Shown one piece after another: positions 17,709-27,604 of a stretch of 64,000 nucleotides of DNA (its first letter is position 1; each line of letters starts with the position of its first letter). This DNA is from Saprospiraceae bacterium (lineage in GTDB: Bacteria; Bacteroidota; Bacteroidia; Chitinophagales; Saprospiraceae), in contig JADJYQ010000007.1 of NCBI GenBank assembly GCA_016719615.1, positions 1 through 64,000 on the forward strand. The letters run 5' to 3'. The position numbers and the translations under genes are program-made. Below the pieces are notes generated by a model. That model made no database searches. It was not told where the DNA came from and was given only the letters and a program-made list of their open reading frames with translations.

Positions 17709-18617
17709 CTAATCCCTCCTATTCAATGGATGAAACTGCAATATCGTTTCGCGCAGATAATGTATATCCAGATGCGTATAAATCTCAGTGGTAGTAATAC
17801 TTTCATGTCCAAGCATTTCCTGTACGGCCCGGAGATTGGCTCCGCCTTCTACTAAATGTGTTGCAAAGGAATGTCTGAAGGTGTGCGGACTCACTTCCTT
17901 TTTGATGCCAGCTTTGGCAACATAATGTTTGACCATATTAAAAATGCTGATGCGGGATAATTTCTTTCCAAAGCGGTTCAGAAATATATAATCTTCATGT
18001 CCCTTGCTGATTTGATGCTGATTGCGTTCGGCGTTTTTATAAATATTGATTTGTTTGAGGGCTTGCATTCCAATGGGGACTAATCTTTCTTTATTTCCTT
18101 TGCCAATCACCTTTATAAATCCATCTTCAAAATAAATGTTGGATAATAATAAATCCGTTAATTCGCTGACGCGCAAACCGCATGCATATAAAGTTTCAAG
18201 GATGGCCCGATCTCTATGTCCGTAGTCTTTACTTAAGTCTACGGCCTCTAAAATTTTATCAATTTCCTCGATGCGGAGGACATCCGGAATTTTTCGGATC
18301 CATTTCGGACCTTCGATGAGTTCCGTTGGATCATCCACTACGATGTTCTCGATCAATAAATATTTATAAAAGGCTTTGATTCCGGAGAGGATTCTTGCCT
18401 GAGAGGTTTCTGAAAAACCAAATTGATGAATCCACGCTAAAAAAGATTCAATATCTTCTGACTTGATCTGTTGAGGATTGCACCCATTCAGTGAATCTAT
18501 TGAAAATTGTTTCAATTTTTCAACATCTCGAATATAGGCTTGTATAGAATGTGCCGACAAGGATTTTTCCAATTGGAGATATTGCTTAAAACCGATAATG
18601 CCAGAATGCCAGTCCAT
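17709..18617 (-). CDS. xerD: Tyrosine recombinase XerD
   Basis: Site-specific recombinase that, with XerC, resolves chromosome dimers at dif. 302 residues, full length. The N-terminal SAM-like domain (FKQYLQLEKSLSAHSIQAYIRDVEKL) is followed by the catalytic domain with Arg in YACGLRVSELTDL, Lys in VIGKGNKERLVPIG, HxxR in HTFRHSFATHLVEGGA, His in LGHESITTTEIYTH and Tyr in the same segment. The gene is single and not beside an integrase-type attachment site, so a housekeeping Xer role is preferred. It is divergent from kynU; its stop lies in low-complexity sequence. Confidence 0.93.
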   Translation of the reverse strand: MDWHSGIIGFKQYLQLEKSLSAHSIQAYIRDVEKLKQFSIDSLNGCNPQQIKSEDIESFLAWIHQFGFSETSQARILSGIKAFYKYLLIENIVVDDPTELIEGPKWIRKIPDVLRIEEIDKILEAVDLSKDYGHRDRAILETLYACGLRVSELTDLLLSNIYFEDGFIKVIGKGNKERLVPIGMQALKQINIYKNAERNQHQISKGHEDYIFLNRFGKKLSRISIFNMVKHYVAKAGIKKEVSPHTFRHSFATHLVEGGANLRAVQEMLGHESITTTEIYTHLDIHYLRETILQFHPLNRRD

Positions 18618-18668
18618 CCGGTAAATATAAGCCAGACATTCTTGCCTGCGGCTCTAAGCCAAATGACT

Positions 18669-18676
18669 TATTTTTG
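18669..18676 (+). promoter_or_regulatory. Candidate -7 box for kynU-kmo
   Basis: TATTTTTG fits the Bacteroidota TAnnTTTG box and ends 16 bases before the kynU start. A TTG lies 24 bases upstream, slightly beyond the usual spacing. Confidence 0.4.
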
Positions 18677-18692
18677 CAGCTTTAAAGTAAGA

Positions 18693-19970
18693 ATGATAGA
18701 TAAGATGCATGCAATTGAATTAGCCCGGCAGCTGGACCAAAAAGACAGTTTAGCTGAATTTAGACAACAATTTCTCATTCCTAAAAATGCAGAAGGTGAA
18801 GATTGCATTTATCTCTGTGGCAATTCTTTAGGTCTGCAATCAAAGGGAATTCGTACAATTATTGAGCAGGAACTTTCAGATTGGGAAAAATTTGGAGTAC
18901 ATGGCCACCATGATGCACAACGCCCGTGGTTTAAATATCATGAATTTCTGACGGAACCCATGGCTGAATTATTGGGCGCAAAACCGATCGAAACGGTTAT
19001 TATGAATACGCTAACGGTAAACGTCCATTTAATGCTCGTTTCATTTTACCGACCCAAGCCAACTAAATTTAAAATACTCATTGAATACAGCAGTTTCCCT
19101 TCAGACAGGTATGCAGTTGAATCTCAGATAAGATTTCACGGTTACGATCCTAAAGATGCATTGATCATATTGGAGCCGGAGCCGGGAAAAGATTATGTGG
19201 GTCGGCAACAAATGGAAGCCGTCTTTGCCCGCGAAGGAGACCAAATTGCATTGGCTTTGATCGGTTCCGTGAATTATTACACCGGCCAGGCCTATCCAAT
19301 ATCTTTTCTCACTCAACTTGCACATGCACATGATTGTAAAATTGGATTTGATCTTGCACATGGTGCCGGCAATCTCCTATTAAATCTTCATGACGATGGT
19401 CCTGATTTTGCCGTTTGGTGCGGCTATAAATATCTAAACGGTGGCCCGGGCACATTGGCAGGCTGTTTTGTCCATGAACGACATTCAATGGCTCCGGAAT
19501 TAGCGAGATTCGCTGGTTGGTGGGGCCATGATAAATCCCGACGATTTAAAATGGAGCCTCAATTTGAATGCATGCCAGGTGCCGAAGGCTGGCAATTGAG
19601 CAATCCACCTATATTGCCCATGGCATGTTTGCTGGCGTCCTTACAAATATTTCAAAAAGCTGGAATGAAAGCCATCCGTGAAAAAAATCTTGCCATGGGT
19701 AACTTAGTCATTCAATGGATCAAAGAATTGAATCATCCAAATATAGAAATCCTTACACCTGATCAGCCCGACGAAAGAGGAGCGCAACTTTCCATTCGTT
19801 TAAAAGATGCCAATAAAAATATTTTCCAAAAAATAAGTAAGGCCGGCGTCATTGCAGATTGGAGAGAACCCGATGTGATTCGCATTGCTCCTGTTGCGCT
19901 CTATAATAGCTTTACAGATATCGCCACATTTATTGAAATTTTTAAAAACGCAGTTTATGAAAAGGGATGA
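18693..19970 (+). CDS. kynU: Kynureninase
   Basis: PLP enzyme that cleaves kynurenine or 3-hydroxykynurenine to (3-hydroxy)anthranilate and alanine. ATG at 18693 gives 425 residues; the frame extends further upstream into xerD but without family match. Motifs: CIYLCGNSLGLQSKG near the N-terminus, FDLAHGAGNLLLNLHDDGPDFAVWCGYKYLNGGPG with the PLP-binding Lys in CGYKYLNGG, and SNPPILPMACLLASL. It overlaps the start of kmo by 14 bases. Together they would turn kynurenine into 3-hydroxyanthranilate, feeding NAD synthesis or tryptophan breakdown; the other steps are not in the window. Confidence 0.95.
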   Translation: MIDKMHAIELARQLDQKDSLAEFRQQFLIPKNAEGEDCIYLCGNSLGLQSKGIRTIIEQELSDWEKFGVHGHHDAQRPWFKYHEFLTEPMAELLGAKPIETVIMNTLTVNVHLMLVSFYRPKPTKFKILIEYSSFPSDRYAVESQIRFHGYDPKDALIILEPEPGKDYVGRQQMEAVFAREGDQIALALIGSVNYYTGQAYPISFLTQLAHAHDCKIGFDLAHGAGNLLLNLHDDGPDFAVWCGYKYLNGGPGTLAGCFVHERHSMAPELARFAGWWGHDKSRRFKMEPQFECMPGAEGWQLSNPPILPMACLLASLQIFQKAGMKAIREKNLAMGNLVIQWIKELNHPNIEILTPDQPDERGAQLSIRLKDANKNIFQKISKAGVIADWREPDVIRIAPVALYNSFTDIATFIEIFKNAVYEKG

Positions 19971-21300
19971 TCAAAAGATTCTAATCGCTGGTAGTGGCTT
20001 GGTAGGTAGTTTAACGGCATTGCGCTTACTTCAACTTGGCTTCGACGTAGAGCTTTTTGAATCGCGGCCTGATATGCGCCGCACAGATATTCCTGCAGGA
20101 AGATCGATTAATCTGGCACTTTCACACAGAGGGATTAAAGGATTAGAACTTTGCGGAATTGGTCCGGAGGTTTTGTCCAATGCCATACCCATGTTTGGCA
20201 GGATGATTCATCCGAAAGAAGGAAACTTGCAATTCCAGGAATACAGCTCGCGATCAGGAGAATATATCAACTCGATCAGCCGTCGAAGCCTCAATATGGT
20301 AATTATGGATGCCATCGAAAAAATAAAACCTGATTGTATTCATTTTGGCCATCGTTTGGTCAACGTTGGCAAAGATGCTTCGGAATTTTATTTTGAAAAT
20401 CAACAAAAAGAAATCATTAAAAGAGATCGAGCCATTCTTATCGGGGCAGATGGTGCCGGCTCAGCAGCCCGAAAATGGATGTTGGACCAAACGCCCCATT
20501 TTCATTTTGACTACAGCCAGCGATACCAGAATTATGGATACAAAGAATTGACCATTCCTCCCGGGGCTGGTGGTGAATTTGTCATTGAAAAAAATGCTTT
20601 ACACATCTGGCCAAGGGGACACTTCATGATGATCGCCCTCCCAAATCCTGATGCCACTTATACAGCCACCTTGTTTTTGCCTTACCAAGGAAAAGAAAGT
20701 TTCTCACAATTACAAACAACCGAACAGTTGTTAGCTTTTTATAAGGAACATTTTTCAGATGCCGTGCCTCTCCTAAAAGATCTTGAAATTGAATTTTTTG
20801 AACATCCAACAGGTTATCTGTACACCGTAAAATGCGAACCCTGGCATTATAAAGATAAAGTCCTTTTGATCGGAGATGCAGCCCATGCGATCATCCCGTT
20901 TTACGGGCAAGGCATGAATTGTGGATTTGAAGATGTGTTTGTACTCGATCAACTAATCCACCAGCATTCTGAGTGGACATCTCTCTTTGAAGCCTTCTCG
21001 AAAGCACGCAAAAAAAATGGAGATGCCATTGCCGATCTTGCAGAAGACAATTTTATTGAAATGCGTGACAAAGTTGCCGATCCTGTTTTTCAGCGCAAAC
21101 GCAAACTGGAAATTCAACTCGAAAAAGCTTTTCCGGAATATTATTCCAAATATGCGCTGGTCACTTTTCGACCGGACATTAGCTACTACGATGCCATGAT
21201 ACAGGGAAGAAAACAAGATGATCTGCTGATGGAGATCTGCAGGCAAGATCAGGAAGTATGGTCTGAAGCTGATTTGAGGGAGATTTATGGAGTCTGTTAG
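19957..21300 (+). CDS. kmo: Kynurenine 3-monooxygenase
   Basis: FAD monooxygenase that hydroxylates kynurenine using NADPH and O2. Start ATG at 19957 (MKRDDQKILIAGSGLVGSL), overlapping kynU by 14 bases; 447 residues. FAD-binding GSGLVGSLTALRLLQLGFDV with ESRPDMR, the inner motif GADGAGSAARKWM, and VLLIGDAAHAIIPFYGQGMNCGFEDV are all present. The C-terminal region is somewhat shorter than that of eukaryotic enzymes, which end in membrane helices. The last codons (GVC and stop) are provided by the first unit of the octamer repeat TCTGTTAG, so the original C-terminus may have been replaced. Confidence 0.95.
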   Translation: MKRDDQKILIAGSGLVGSLTALRLLQLGFDVELFESRPDMRRTDIPAGRSINLALSHRGIKGLELCGIGPEVLSNAIPMFGRMIHPKEGNLQFQEYSSRSGEYINSISRRSLNMVIMDAIEKIKPDCIHFGHRLVNVGKDASEFYFENQQKEIIKRDRAILIGADGAGSAARKWMLDQTPHFHFDYSQRYQNYGYKELTIPPGAGGEFVIEKNALHIWPRGHFMMIALPNPDATYTATLFLPYQGKESFSQLQTTEQLLAFYKEHFSDAVPLLKDLEIEFFEHPTGYLYTVKCEPWHYKDKVLLIGDAAHAIIPFYGQGMNCGFEDVFVLDQLIHQHSEWTSLFEAFSKARKKNGDAIADLAEDNFIEMRDKVADPVFQRKRKLEIQLEKAFPEYYSKYALVTFRPDISYYDAMIQGRKQDDLLMEICRQDQEVWSEADLREIYGVC

Positions 21301-21348
21301 TCTGTTAGTCTGTTAGTCTGTTAGTCTGTTAGTCTGTTAGTCTGTTAG
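21293..21348. repeat. Octamer tandem repeat (TCTGTTAG)7
   Basis: Seven exact copies. The first contains the kmo stop codon. The right flank, A-rich then CACGCCCTAACGAATGTTAG, equals that of the 13-copy array at 12301-12404. Confidence 0.95.
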
Positions 21349-21435
21349 AAAACAACACGCCCTAACGAATGTTAGTTCAATAAATTTCAACTTTTTTTAA
21401 TTTATTTTTTCGAATTTTACTTGTTAAATAATATT

Positions 21436-21491
21436 GCATTGAGCATTGAGCATTGAGCATTGAGCATTGAGCATTGAGCATTGAGCATTGA
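21436..21491. repeat. Heptamer tandem repeat (GCATTGA)8
   Basis: Eight exact copies of GCATTGA, followed by related words (GCTTTTGACTTTTGAC). The whole interval 21349-21981 contains no gene. Confidence 0.95.
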
Positions 21492-21532
21492 GCTTTTGAC
21501 TTTTGACTTTTGACTCTTGACTCTTGCTCCTC

Positions 21533-21602
21533 TGTCCTGTAGGGACAAAATATGGGTAGCACAATGCGATTACGAAAACCGCGTGCCGTAGGTACGCAAG
21601 AT
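21533..21602 (+). repeat. Dispersed intergenic repeat (CGTGCCGTAGGTACGCAAG), copy 1
   Basis: Begins near TGTCCTGTAGGGACAAAATA, continues through GGTAG and ends CGTGCCGTAGGTACGCAAG. The reverse complement of 58824-58893 has the same start, middle and end with a slightly different centre. Confidence 0.75.
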
Positions 21603-21710
21603 GGATTATAGATGAAAGATGATGGATTATGGATTATGGATTATGGATTATAGAGCAAAGAGTAAAATGTATTATTCTAACGAACGTTTGTTAGTTTCAG
21701 CCTTTAATCC

Positions 21711-21943
21711 TCCCGACATCATCATCATCTTTTTATTGAATAAGAATTTCATGTCGGGACGACATCATCATCATCTTTTTATTGAATAAGAATTTCATGT
21801 CGGGACGACATCATCATCATCTTTTTATTGAATAAGATCTTCATGTCGGGACGACATCATCATCATCTTTTTATTGAATAAGATCTTCATGTCGGGACGA
21901 CATCATCATCATCTTTTTATTGAATAAGACCTTCATGCCGTGA
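21711..21943. repeat. 46-bp tandem array of CCCGACAT hairpins, five units
   Basis: Five units spaced exactly 46 bp (ATG(T/C)CG at 21751, 21797, 21843, 21889, 21935). Each contains ACATCATCATCATC, TTTTTATTGAATAAGA and ATGTCGGGAC; units 3 and 4 share small changes and the last is diverged. TCCCGACAT opens the array, and the (C)GACAT...ATGTCG(GG) pairs can form one hairpin per unit. Spacers are not unique, so this is not a CRISPR. It lies downstream of the DUF4197 gene. Confidence 0.9.
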
Positions 21944-21981
21944 CTCCATCATGCATGATCTTTGCTCCTTAATCTTAAGGT

Positions 21982-22689
21982 TTACTTATCCTGCTTTGCG
22001 AAAACCTTTTTCAACAGATCTGATGTTCTGGCGGATAAATTGTGGCGGATGTCTTTTTCTTCCTCTGCAATTTTCATAAACAGGCCATCGAGAGCTTTTT
22101 GCGTAACGTGATCAGACATGTCCGGATTGGCTTTTTTGACAAAAGGAATTTGGTTGTATTGGGTAATCGCCGAGTTCCACAATTGGAGGGCCCCAACTTT
22201 GCTCATCGATTCGTCTATAAGGGGTTTGAAAGCATTGTATAAAGCATTGCGGGTCGTTCGCGTCAAGTACATGGTAGCTGCATTATCTTCACCTTTTAAA
22301 ATATTTAATGCATCAGCGATGGTCATTTGTTTAATGGCATCTATAAAAATAGGTTTGGCTTTGATCGCCGCATCTTCAGCTGCGCGATTCAGTTTTTCGA
22401 TCACATCCTCTTCTATGCCACTGAATCCCGGGATGACCCGAAGTTTGTTACAAACTTGTTTGGCATCTTCTGGTAAAGCTATTTTATAGATACTTTTAAA
22501 ATAGCCGTCCTTCTGAGAGAGCAGATCGGAACCATTAACGGCACCTTTTGTCAAAGCTTCCTTGAGTCCTGAAGCAATATCGTCGTTATTGAGATCAATT
22601 CCTGTAACTTTTTTAAATAATTTATCAAATTGGGCATTACAAGATTGAAAGAGCAAGGCTAATGGAATTAAAATAAAAATAGATCTCAT
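21982..22689 (-). CDS. DUF4197 family lipoprotein
   Basis: 235 residues with a lipoprotein signal (MRSIFILIPLALLFQSCNAQ, lipobox Cys 17). The rest matches DUF4197: IASGLKEALTKGAVNGSDLLSQKDGYF, IALPEDAKQV, AAEDAAIKAKPIFIDAIKQMTIADALNIL, GEDNAATMYLTRTT, and PDMSDHVTQKALDGLFMKIAEEEKDIRHN. Function unknown; a periplasmic location on the membrane is inferred from the signal. A TAnnTTTG box (TAGTTTTG, minus strand, 22709-22716) lies 20 bases upstream. It is divergent from kup. Confidence 0.9.
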   Translation of the reverse strand: MRSIFILIPLALLFQSCNAQFDKLFKKVTGIDLNNDDIASGLKEALTKGAVNGSDLLSQKDGYFKSIYKIALPEDAKQVCNKLRVIPGFSGIEEDVIEKLNRAAEDAAIKAKPIFIDAIKQMTIADALNILKGEDNAATMYLTRTTRNALYNAFKPLIDESMSKVGALQLWNSAITQYNQIPFVKKANPDMSDHVTQKALDGLFMKIAEEEKDIRHNLSARTSDLLKKVFAKQDK

Positions 22690-22826
22690 GTTTTTTCATT
22701 TATAACTGCAAAACTAAGCGGCCTGACACATTCCTTTGGTTAAATCTTTGTGAAAACCCATCACATTGTTTTTCAGCAGTTTGTAATCTGTCAAATAAAA
22801 TACCGCTATTTAAATACATATCATTG

Positions 22827-22834
22827 TATTTTTG
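22827..22834 (+). promoter_or_regulatory. Candidate -7 box for kup
   Basis: TATTTTTG fits TAnnTTTG and lies 34 bases before the kup start at 22869. Confidence 0.35.
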
Positions 22835-22868
22835 CCGCTTTGTTTCGCGAATTAAAGTCTGCACATCC

Positions 22869-24815
22869 ATGCCACCACCTAATGACCATCACAAATTAAG
22901 TCTCGGCGGTCTACTTATAACTCTAGGGATTATTTTTGGAGATATAGGAACTTCCCCTCTCTATGTGATGCAAGCCATTACCAAAGGGAAGGTCATTTCT
23001 CCGGAACTCGTTTTAGGTGGTGTATCGTGTGTCCTGTGGACATTAATCATACTTACTACGATCAAGTACGTATACCTTGCTCTCAATGCCGATAATAAAG
23101 GGGAAGGAGGGATATTCGCTCTTTATGCCAAAGTGAGACGTTACAATTCTAGTTGGGTGATTTACCCGGCTATAATAGGTTGTGCCACATTGATTGCTGA
23201 TGGATTCATAACACCACCAATTTCAATCTCGGCCGCGGTTGAAGGACTAACTATCATTTTCCCCGGCATCAAGACAGTGCCGATCGTTATCGGTATCATC
23301 ATTGCCATATTTACTTTTCAGCAAGTGGGCACCCAAGCAGTTGGCAAAACATTTGGACCTATAATGCTCATTTGGTTCAGTATGCTGGCAACATTAGGCG
23401 TCATTCAAATTATAGATCACACAGAAGTATTAGCAGCATTTAACCCTAAATATGCCATCAATCTCCTCATCCATTACCCACAGGGATTTTGGTTATTGGG
23501 AGCAGTATTTCTTTGCACCACTGGAGCTGAAGCTCTCTATTCTGACTTGGGTCATTGTGGCAAACAAAATATTCGGGTAAGCTGGTCATTTGTAATTGTA
23601 AGTCTACTTTTAAATTATTTTGGTCAAGCTGCCTGGCTATTGGAAAATCTGAACGGACAAACGATTACTTCCACAACACGAATTTTCTACGAGCTCATGC
23701 CTGCTTGGTTTCTACCGATTGGTATTGCAATCGCCACTGTTGCTACCATAATAGCCAGCCAAGCTTTGATAAGTGGAGTCTTTACTTTGGTCAACGAAGC
23801 TATGAAACTGCATTTGTGGTTTCGGATGCGCGTCAACTATCCTTCTAAATTCAGAGGGCAAGTCTACATCCCATCCATTAATTGGTTCCTGATGTGTGGA
23901 TGTATTGCTGTGCAGCTTATTTTTCAAACAGCAGAAGCCATGGAAGCAGCTTATGGTTTGGCCATTACCATTGACATGTTGATGACTACTTTGTTGTTGA
24001 GTTATTTTTACAAAATCAAATCACATAAGACTTGGTTGGGTTTGGCTTTACTCATCTTTTATTTATGTTTTGAGACTACTTTTCTGATCTCCAATTTTGA
24101 TAAACTGCTTCACGGTGGTTGGTTTACACTCATTTTGACTGTTGTTTTTGCAATAGTTGTATTTGTACATTACAACGCACAAAAGATCAGGAATAAACAT
24201 ACCAGATTCGTTCCGCTCAACGATTATGTGCCGGTTCTGAAAGACGTCATCACCGATGACTCAATATCCAAAGAATCCAGTCACTTGGTTTATCTCAGTA
24301 TGTCTGAAAGTAAAAATCTGATTGATTCCAATATCATGTATTCCATCTTGCGGAAAAAACCAAAACGGGCAGATGTCTATTGGTTTGTACATGTTGCTAT
24401 TGTTGACGATCCTTATTCAAAAAGCTTTCATGTCGACACCATTTTACCTGGTCAGATCTTTTTTGTTCATTTAAAATTCGGATTTAAGGTTCAACACAGA
24501 GTCAACTCTATGTTTCATGAAATCGTAGAACAAATGGTAGCAAGTGGAGAAGTAAGCATTAAAAGTGCCTATCCATCTATACGCAAACACAATATTGATT
24601 CTGATTTTAAATTTATCTTATTGCACACCCGTGTATCAGCAGATACAGAACTCACCGGCTTCGAGCAATGGGTTGTGAGAACTTATCGAATGCTTAAAAA
24701 ATTCAGTTTGCCGGCCGTAGAGGACTTCGGTCTGGAGATGTCGAATGTAGAAGAAGAGTTAGTACCTATTTTGGTTGGACCGAAAGCGGAAATCCATTTG
24801 AAAAGGGAAATGTGA
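22869..24815 (+). CDS. kup: Low-affinity potassium transporter Kup
   Basis: Proton-coupled K+ uptake system of the inner membrane. ATG at 22869 (MPPPNDHHKLSLGG) is chosen over an in-frame extension starting at 22824. 648 residues; about twelve membrane helices followed by a C-terminal cytoplasmic domain of about 200 residues. Motifs: LGIIFGDIGTSPLYV near the start, ALNADNKGEGGIFALYA, ADGFITPPISISAAVEGL, CTTGAEALYSDLGHCG, and FLISNFDKLLHGGWFTL. The C-terminal domain includes VEEQMVASGEV-like sequence as in the family. Complete. Confidence 0.95.
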   Translation: MPPPNDHHKLSLGGLLITLGIIFGDIGTSPLYVMQAITKGKVISPELVLGGVSCVLWTLIILTTIKYVYLALNADNKGEGGIFALYAKVRRYNSSWVIYPAIIGCATLIADGFITPPISISAAVEGLTIIFPGIKTVPIVIGIIIAIFTFQQVGTQAVGKTFGPIMLIWFSMLATLGVIQIIDHTEVLAAFNPKYAINLLIHYPQGFWLLGAVFLCTTGAEALYSDLGHCGKQNIRVSWSFVIVSLLLNYFGQAAWLLENLNGQTITSTTRIFYELMPAWFLPIGIAIATVATIIASQALISGVFTLVNEAMKLHLWFRMRVNYPSKFRGQVYIPSINWFLMCGCIAVQLIFQTAEAMEAAYGLAITIDMLMTTLLLSYFYKIKSHKTWLGLALLIFYLCFETTFLISNFDKLLHGGWFTLILTVVFAIVVFVHYNAQKIRNKHTRFVPLNDYVPVLKDVITDDSISKESSHLVYLSMSESKNLIDSNIMYSILRKKPKRADVYWFVHVAIVDDPYSKSFHVDTILPGQIFFVHLKFGFKVQHRVNSMFHEIVEQMVASGEVSIKSAYPSIRKHNIDSDFKFILLHTRVSADTELTGFEQWVVRTYRMLKKFSLPAVEDFGLEMSNVEEELVPILVGPKAEIHLKREM

Positions 24816-25209
24816 ACAGGATAGACAGGATTGATAAGAATGACGGGATTTACAGGATTATGAAGCACTTTTTGACCTCTAATCTTTGTACCATAAATCA
24901 TAAGCAATAGTCATTGGTCAATATTCATCCATAATCTCAAATCTTTACTCCATCATCTTTGATCTATCATCTATTATCTTTGATCTTTAATCTTTGATCT
25001 ATAATCCTTGATCTATAATCCACCCGATAGTATATCCCATTTTTATTGAACTATTCCTTCATGTTGGGACTCCCAAATCAATCCTTTGTGGACCTTTGGG
25101 TCTTTGTGCCTTCGTGGCGAAAAGGATGTTCAATAGAAACGCATTCCAAATTGAAACAGTTACTTCTTCTTCAACTTCATGGTTCAATCATTTAATCCTG
25201 TAAATCTTG
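24816..25209. other. Non-coding stretch with degenerate repeats
   Basis: No gene. It begins with words of the type ACAGGATTGATAAG, then ATAATCTTTGATCT-like words from 24,930 to 25,020. A degenerate CCCGACAT-type hairpin (TCCCATTTTTATTGAA ... CATGTTGGGA) lies at about 25,035-25,070, and an inverted copy of the CACGAAGGCACAAAG repeat at 25,078-25,141. Confidence 0.6.
25078..25141 (-). repeat. Dispersed intergenic repeat (CACGAAGGCACAAAG), copy 2
   Basis: Reverse complement of the repeat at 17487-17550, with TTTCTATTGAAC, GCCACGAAGGCACAAAGAC and AAAGGTCCACAAAGGATT. Confidence 0.7.
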
Positions 25210-27442
25210 TTAATCTTTCAATCCTGACAGATTTGGGAAGTATTGTTGCAACAAGATGACAAACGGCTGATGATCGCGCATTTTTTCAAATCCCTTATCC
25301 AACTTCATTAATTCAGTTTTATTAAATCCTTGTGAGAAAGCTTGTTTAAAGTATTCCATAGATATTTCAGAATGATTTTGGAGAGATGCATTGCTTGCCA
25401 GATAAAAATAAACAAGTGGAGCCTTCTCTGTGATCCTTTTAAAATAGGCATCAGAAGAATCTAATTGATTTATACTTCGATAATATTCTCCTAAGCTTTG
25501 AAGGGCTGCAGGATTTTCTGGATGAACTCTTAATACATCATTAAAGATGGCCAAAGCTATCTGAGTTTGCTCAAGTTTCAATTCAATTTCACCTAGGTTA
25601 ATCAATGCATCGGGATCATTTGGTTTTAGTTCAAGATAATGCAGTATCGCTTTTTTAGCTTCGGGATATTTTTTAGAGTGGTAATAGGTCAAGGATAAAT
25701 TAAAATACGCATTCGCATACGTGGTATCCAATTGAGTCGCGATCATCAGATTTTCAATTGCCAAATCAAACTGTTGCACCATTTGATAAGATGAACCCAG
25801 ATTGTAATGCGCCAATGCAAATTTGTTATCCAGTTCAATGGCTTTTAAGCCACTAAATATGGCACTGTCAAGAAGTTCCAGGTCATTGAAGCAAGCACTT
25901 AGATTGGTCCAGGCCAAAGCCCAGCCCGGACTAAGACTCAGTGCTTTTTGAAAATAGCGGATAGCTTCTTTTGAATTTGATTTACGCCTTTCGAGTAAAC
26001 CCAACTCGTTATAAGCAAAGGCGGCATCCGGATCCAATTCAATGCAACGAAGTTGCTGCATACGAGCTGTCTCAAACAAATTTATATTTTTACTACGTTC
26101 TCCTTTTAATCTCAATTTTAGGCCTTCATAATAATGTTTACGGGATTGTAAAATTGAATACAATTTATGTTCAGTTCCCAGAATCGATGCCGCTTTTTCC
26201 AGATATTCAGGATAGCGCTCATAACGTTCATTGAAGGACCATCTCTTTCGCAATTCAACGGGATCTGATTTCAAATAATCGTTGATCGCCTGTTGCGTCT
26301 CATCCACCATCGCCGCAGCCAATTGATATTTCCATTGTTGAAGGTATGCTGCTGTTTCTGGTTCCTTTTCTAAAGCAGTGAGATAATCCCATGCCGAGCT
26401 GTCTTTAGGATAAATCATTCTTTTGTCTGCAATAGATTTAGCAAAAGCCTGATAAAGTTTTGAGATGTTTGGATTTTTAAAATTTGAAAAATCATTCAAG
26501 GTTCCTCTGGCTTGAGCAAGTGTCTGATTTTGTTGACCCGCTTCAGATTCTTCTGTTGGGCCACTGCTGCGCACTTTGGTTAATAATGATGCTTTATTTC
26601 CAACAGCCATGGGCAATTGTTTTTGCGGGGCTACCGCATTGGTTACTTCATCTTCAAGATATCTTTCAATCTCAAAAAGACTGACCATTTGATCTTTATT
26701 CTTATCAGCCAGGCCATTTAAACCTTTCAACAAATAATATGAAAATACTCCGCGACCTCCACCCCAATGAGCCGCTTCCAATGAAAGTTCATCAGGTTGG
26801 CAGGATAAAAATTTTTAGTTCGTTGGCAAATTGTTTGGCAAGATTCATGGATGTCAATTGGCTTCCGCCTACTGCATTTCCAGCCAGTTTTCCGGATCTG
26901 CAAGCATCTGTGATCATCAATACTTTAGCCTTATTTTGGGTAGATAAGGTTGAAATGATTTCTTGCAAATAAATCAATCCAAAAGTTCCGCCGCTCATAT
27001 AAACCGCAGGCGGAGCATCCCAACACAAGAGAAAACCCGGTTGACTGATGGTTTTGGTTTCCAGGTCACCATGGCCGGAAAAATAGAAAATGAATAAATC
27101 GCCTTCTTTGATTTGGTCTAAAAGCGGATACATAGACATAATGACGTTACCAGCGGATGCTTTTTCATTGAGTAGCAACTCCAGATTCTGAGTATCCACT
27201 CCGACACCATTGGGATCGAGCAGATAATCTGCAAAGGCCTGTGCATCTCTGTCGGCATACTTTAAATCTGTGATTGCCGGATTTTGATAATCAGAAATGC
27301 CTACGACCAGGGCATAAATCTTTCCTTTGAGTTCCTTTTGGTTTTCAACTGCAGAAACACCTCTGGACAGGATTTGCGCTGTAGAGCACAATGGCAAAAC
27401 GCCAGCCCAAAGCCAAAGCAATATATATTTATACGACCCCAT
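25210..27442 (-). pseudogene. Caspase-like (C14) TPR protein, split by one frameshift
   Basis: Signal peptide at 27442 (MGSYKYILLWLWAGVLPLCSTAQ), then a caspase-like p20 fold: ALVVGISDYQNPAITDLKYADRDAQAF, catalytic His in FIFYFSGHGD and Cys in LMITDACRSGKL. The first frame ends at 26792; removing one base from the A5 run at 26807-26811 joins it to the next frame (LSCQPDELSLEAAHWGGGRGVFSYYLLKGL), as in the neighbouring paralogue. An EF-hand-like loop DKNKDQMVSLFE follows, then about 350 residues of TPR repeats (about 25,250-26,050). Restored length is about 740 residues. It is secreted or periplasmic. As sequenced, the protease part would be made without its TPR part. Confidence 0.8.
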
Positions 27443-27604
27443 TTAATTAAAGTACCCCTTATTGTAAATCGTTATCAGCTTGACCACGGCATTGATTTAT
27501 TTGATTTAACGCTTTACTATGTAAAAATACATGGAATCTGATGGAAAAATAAAAAATTTAAGATTTGCAATGAATGGACCTATCCAGACTTTTAAGCTAA
27601 ACAA

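Noticed and set aside
17709..18617. XerD-like recombinase as phage or integron integrase
   Set aside because: Full XerD motif set and length, no attachment repeats and no mobile genes beside it.
18507..18692. Upstream extension of kynureninase
   Set aside because: In frame but lies inside xerD on the other strand and does not match kynureninase N-termini.
21711..21943. CRISPR-like array
   Set aside because: The 46-bp units are contiguous copies without unique spacers, and no cas gene is nearby.
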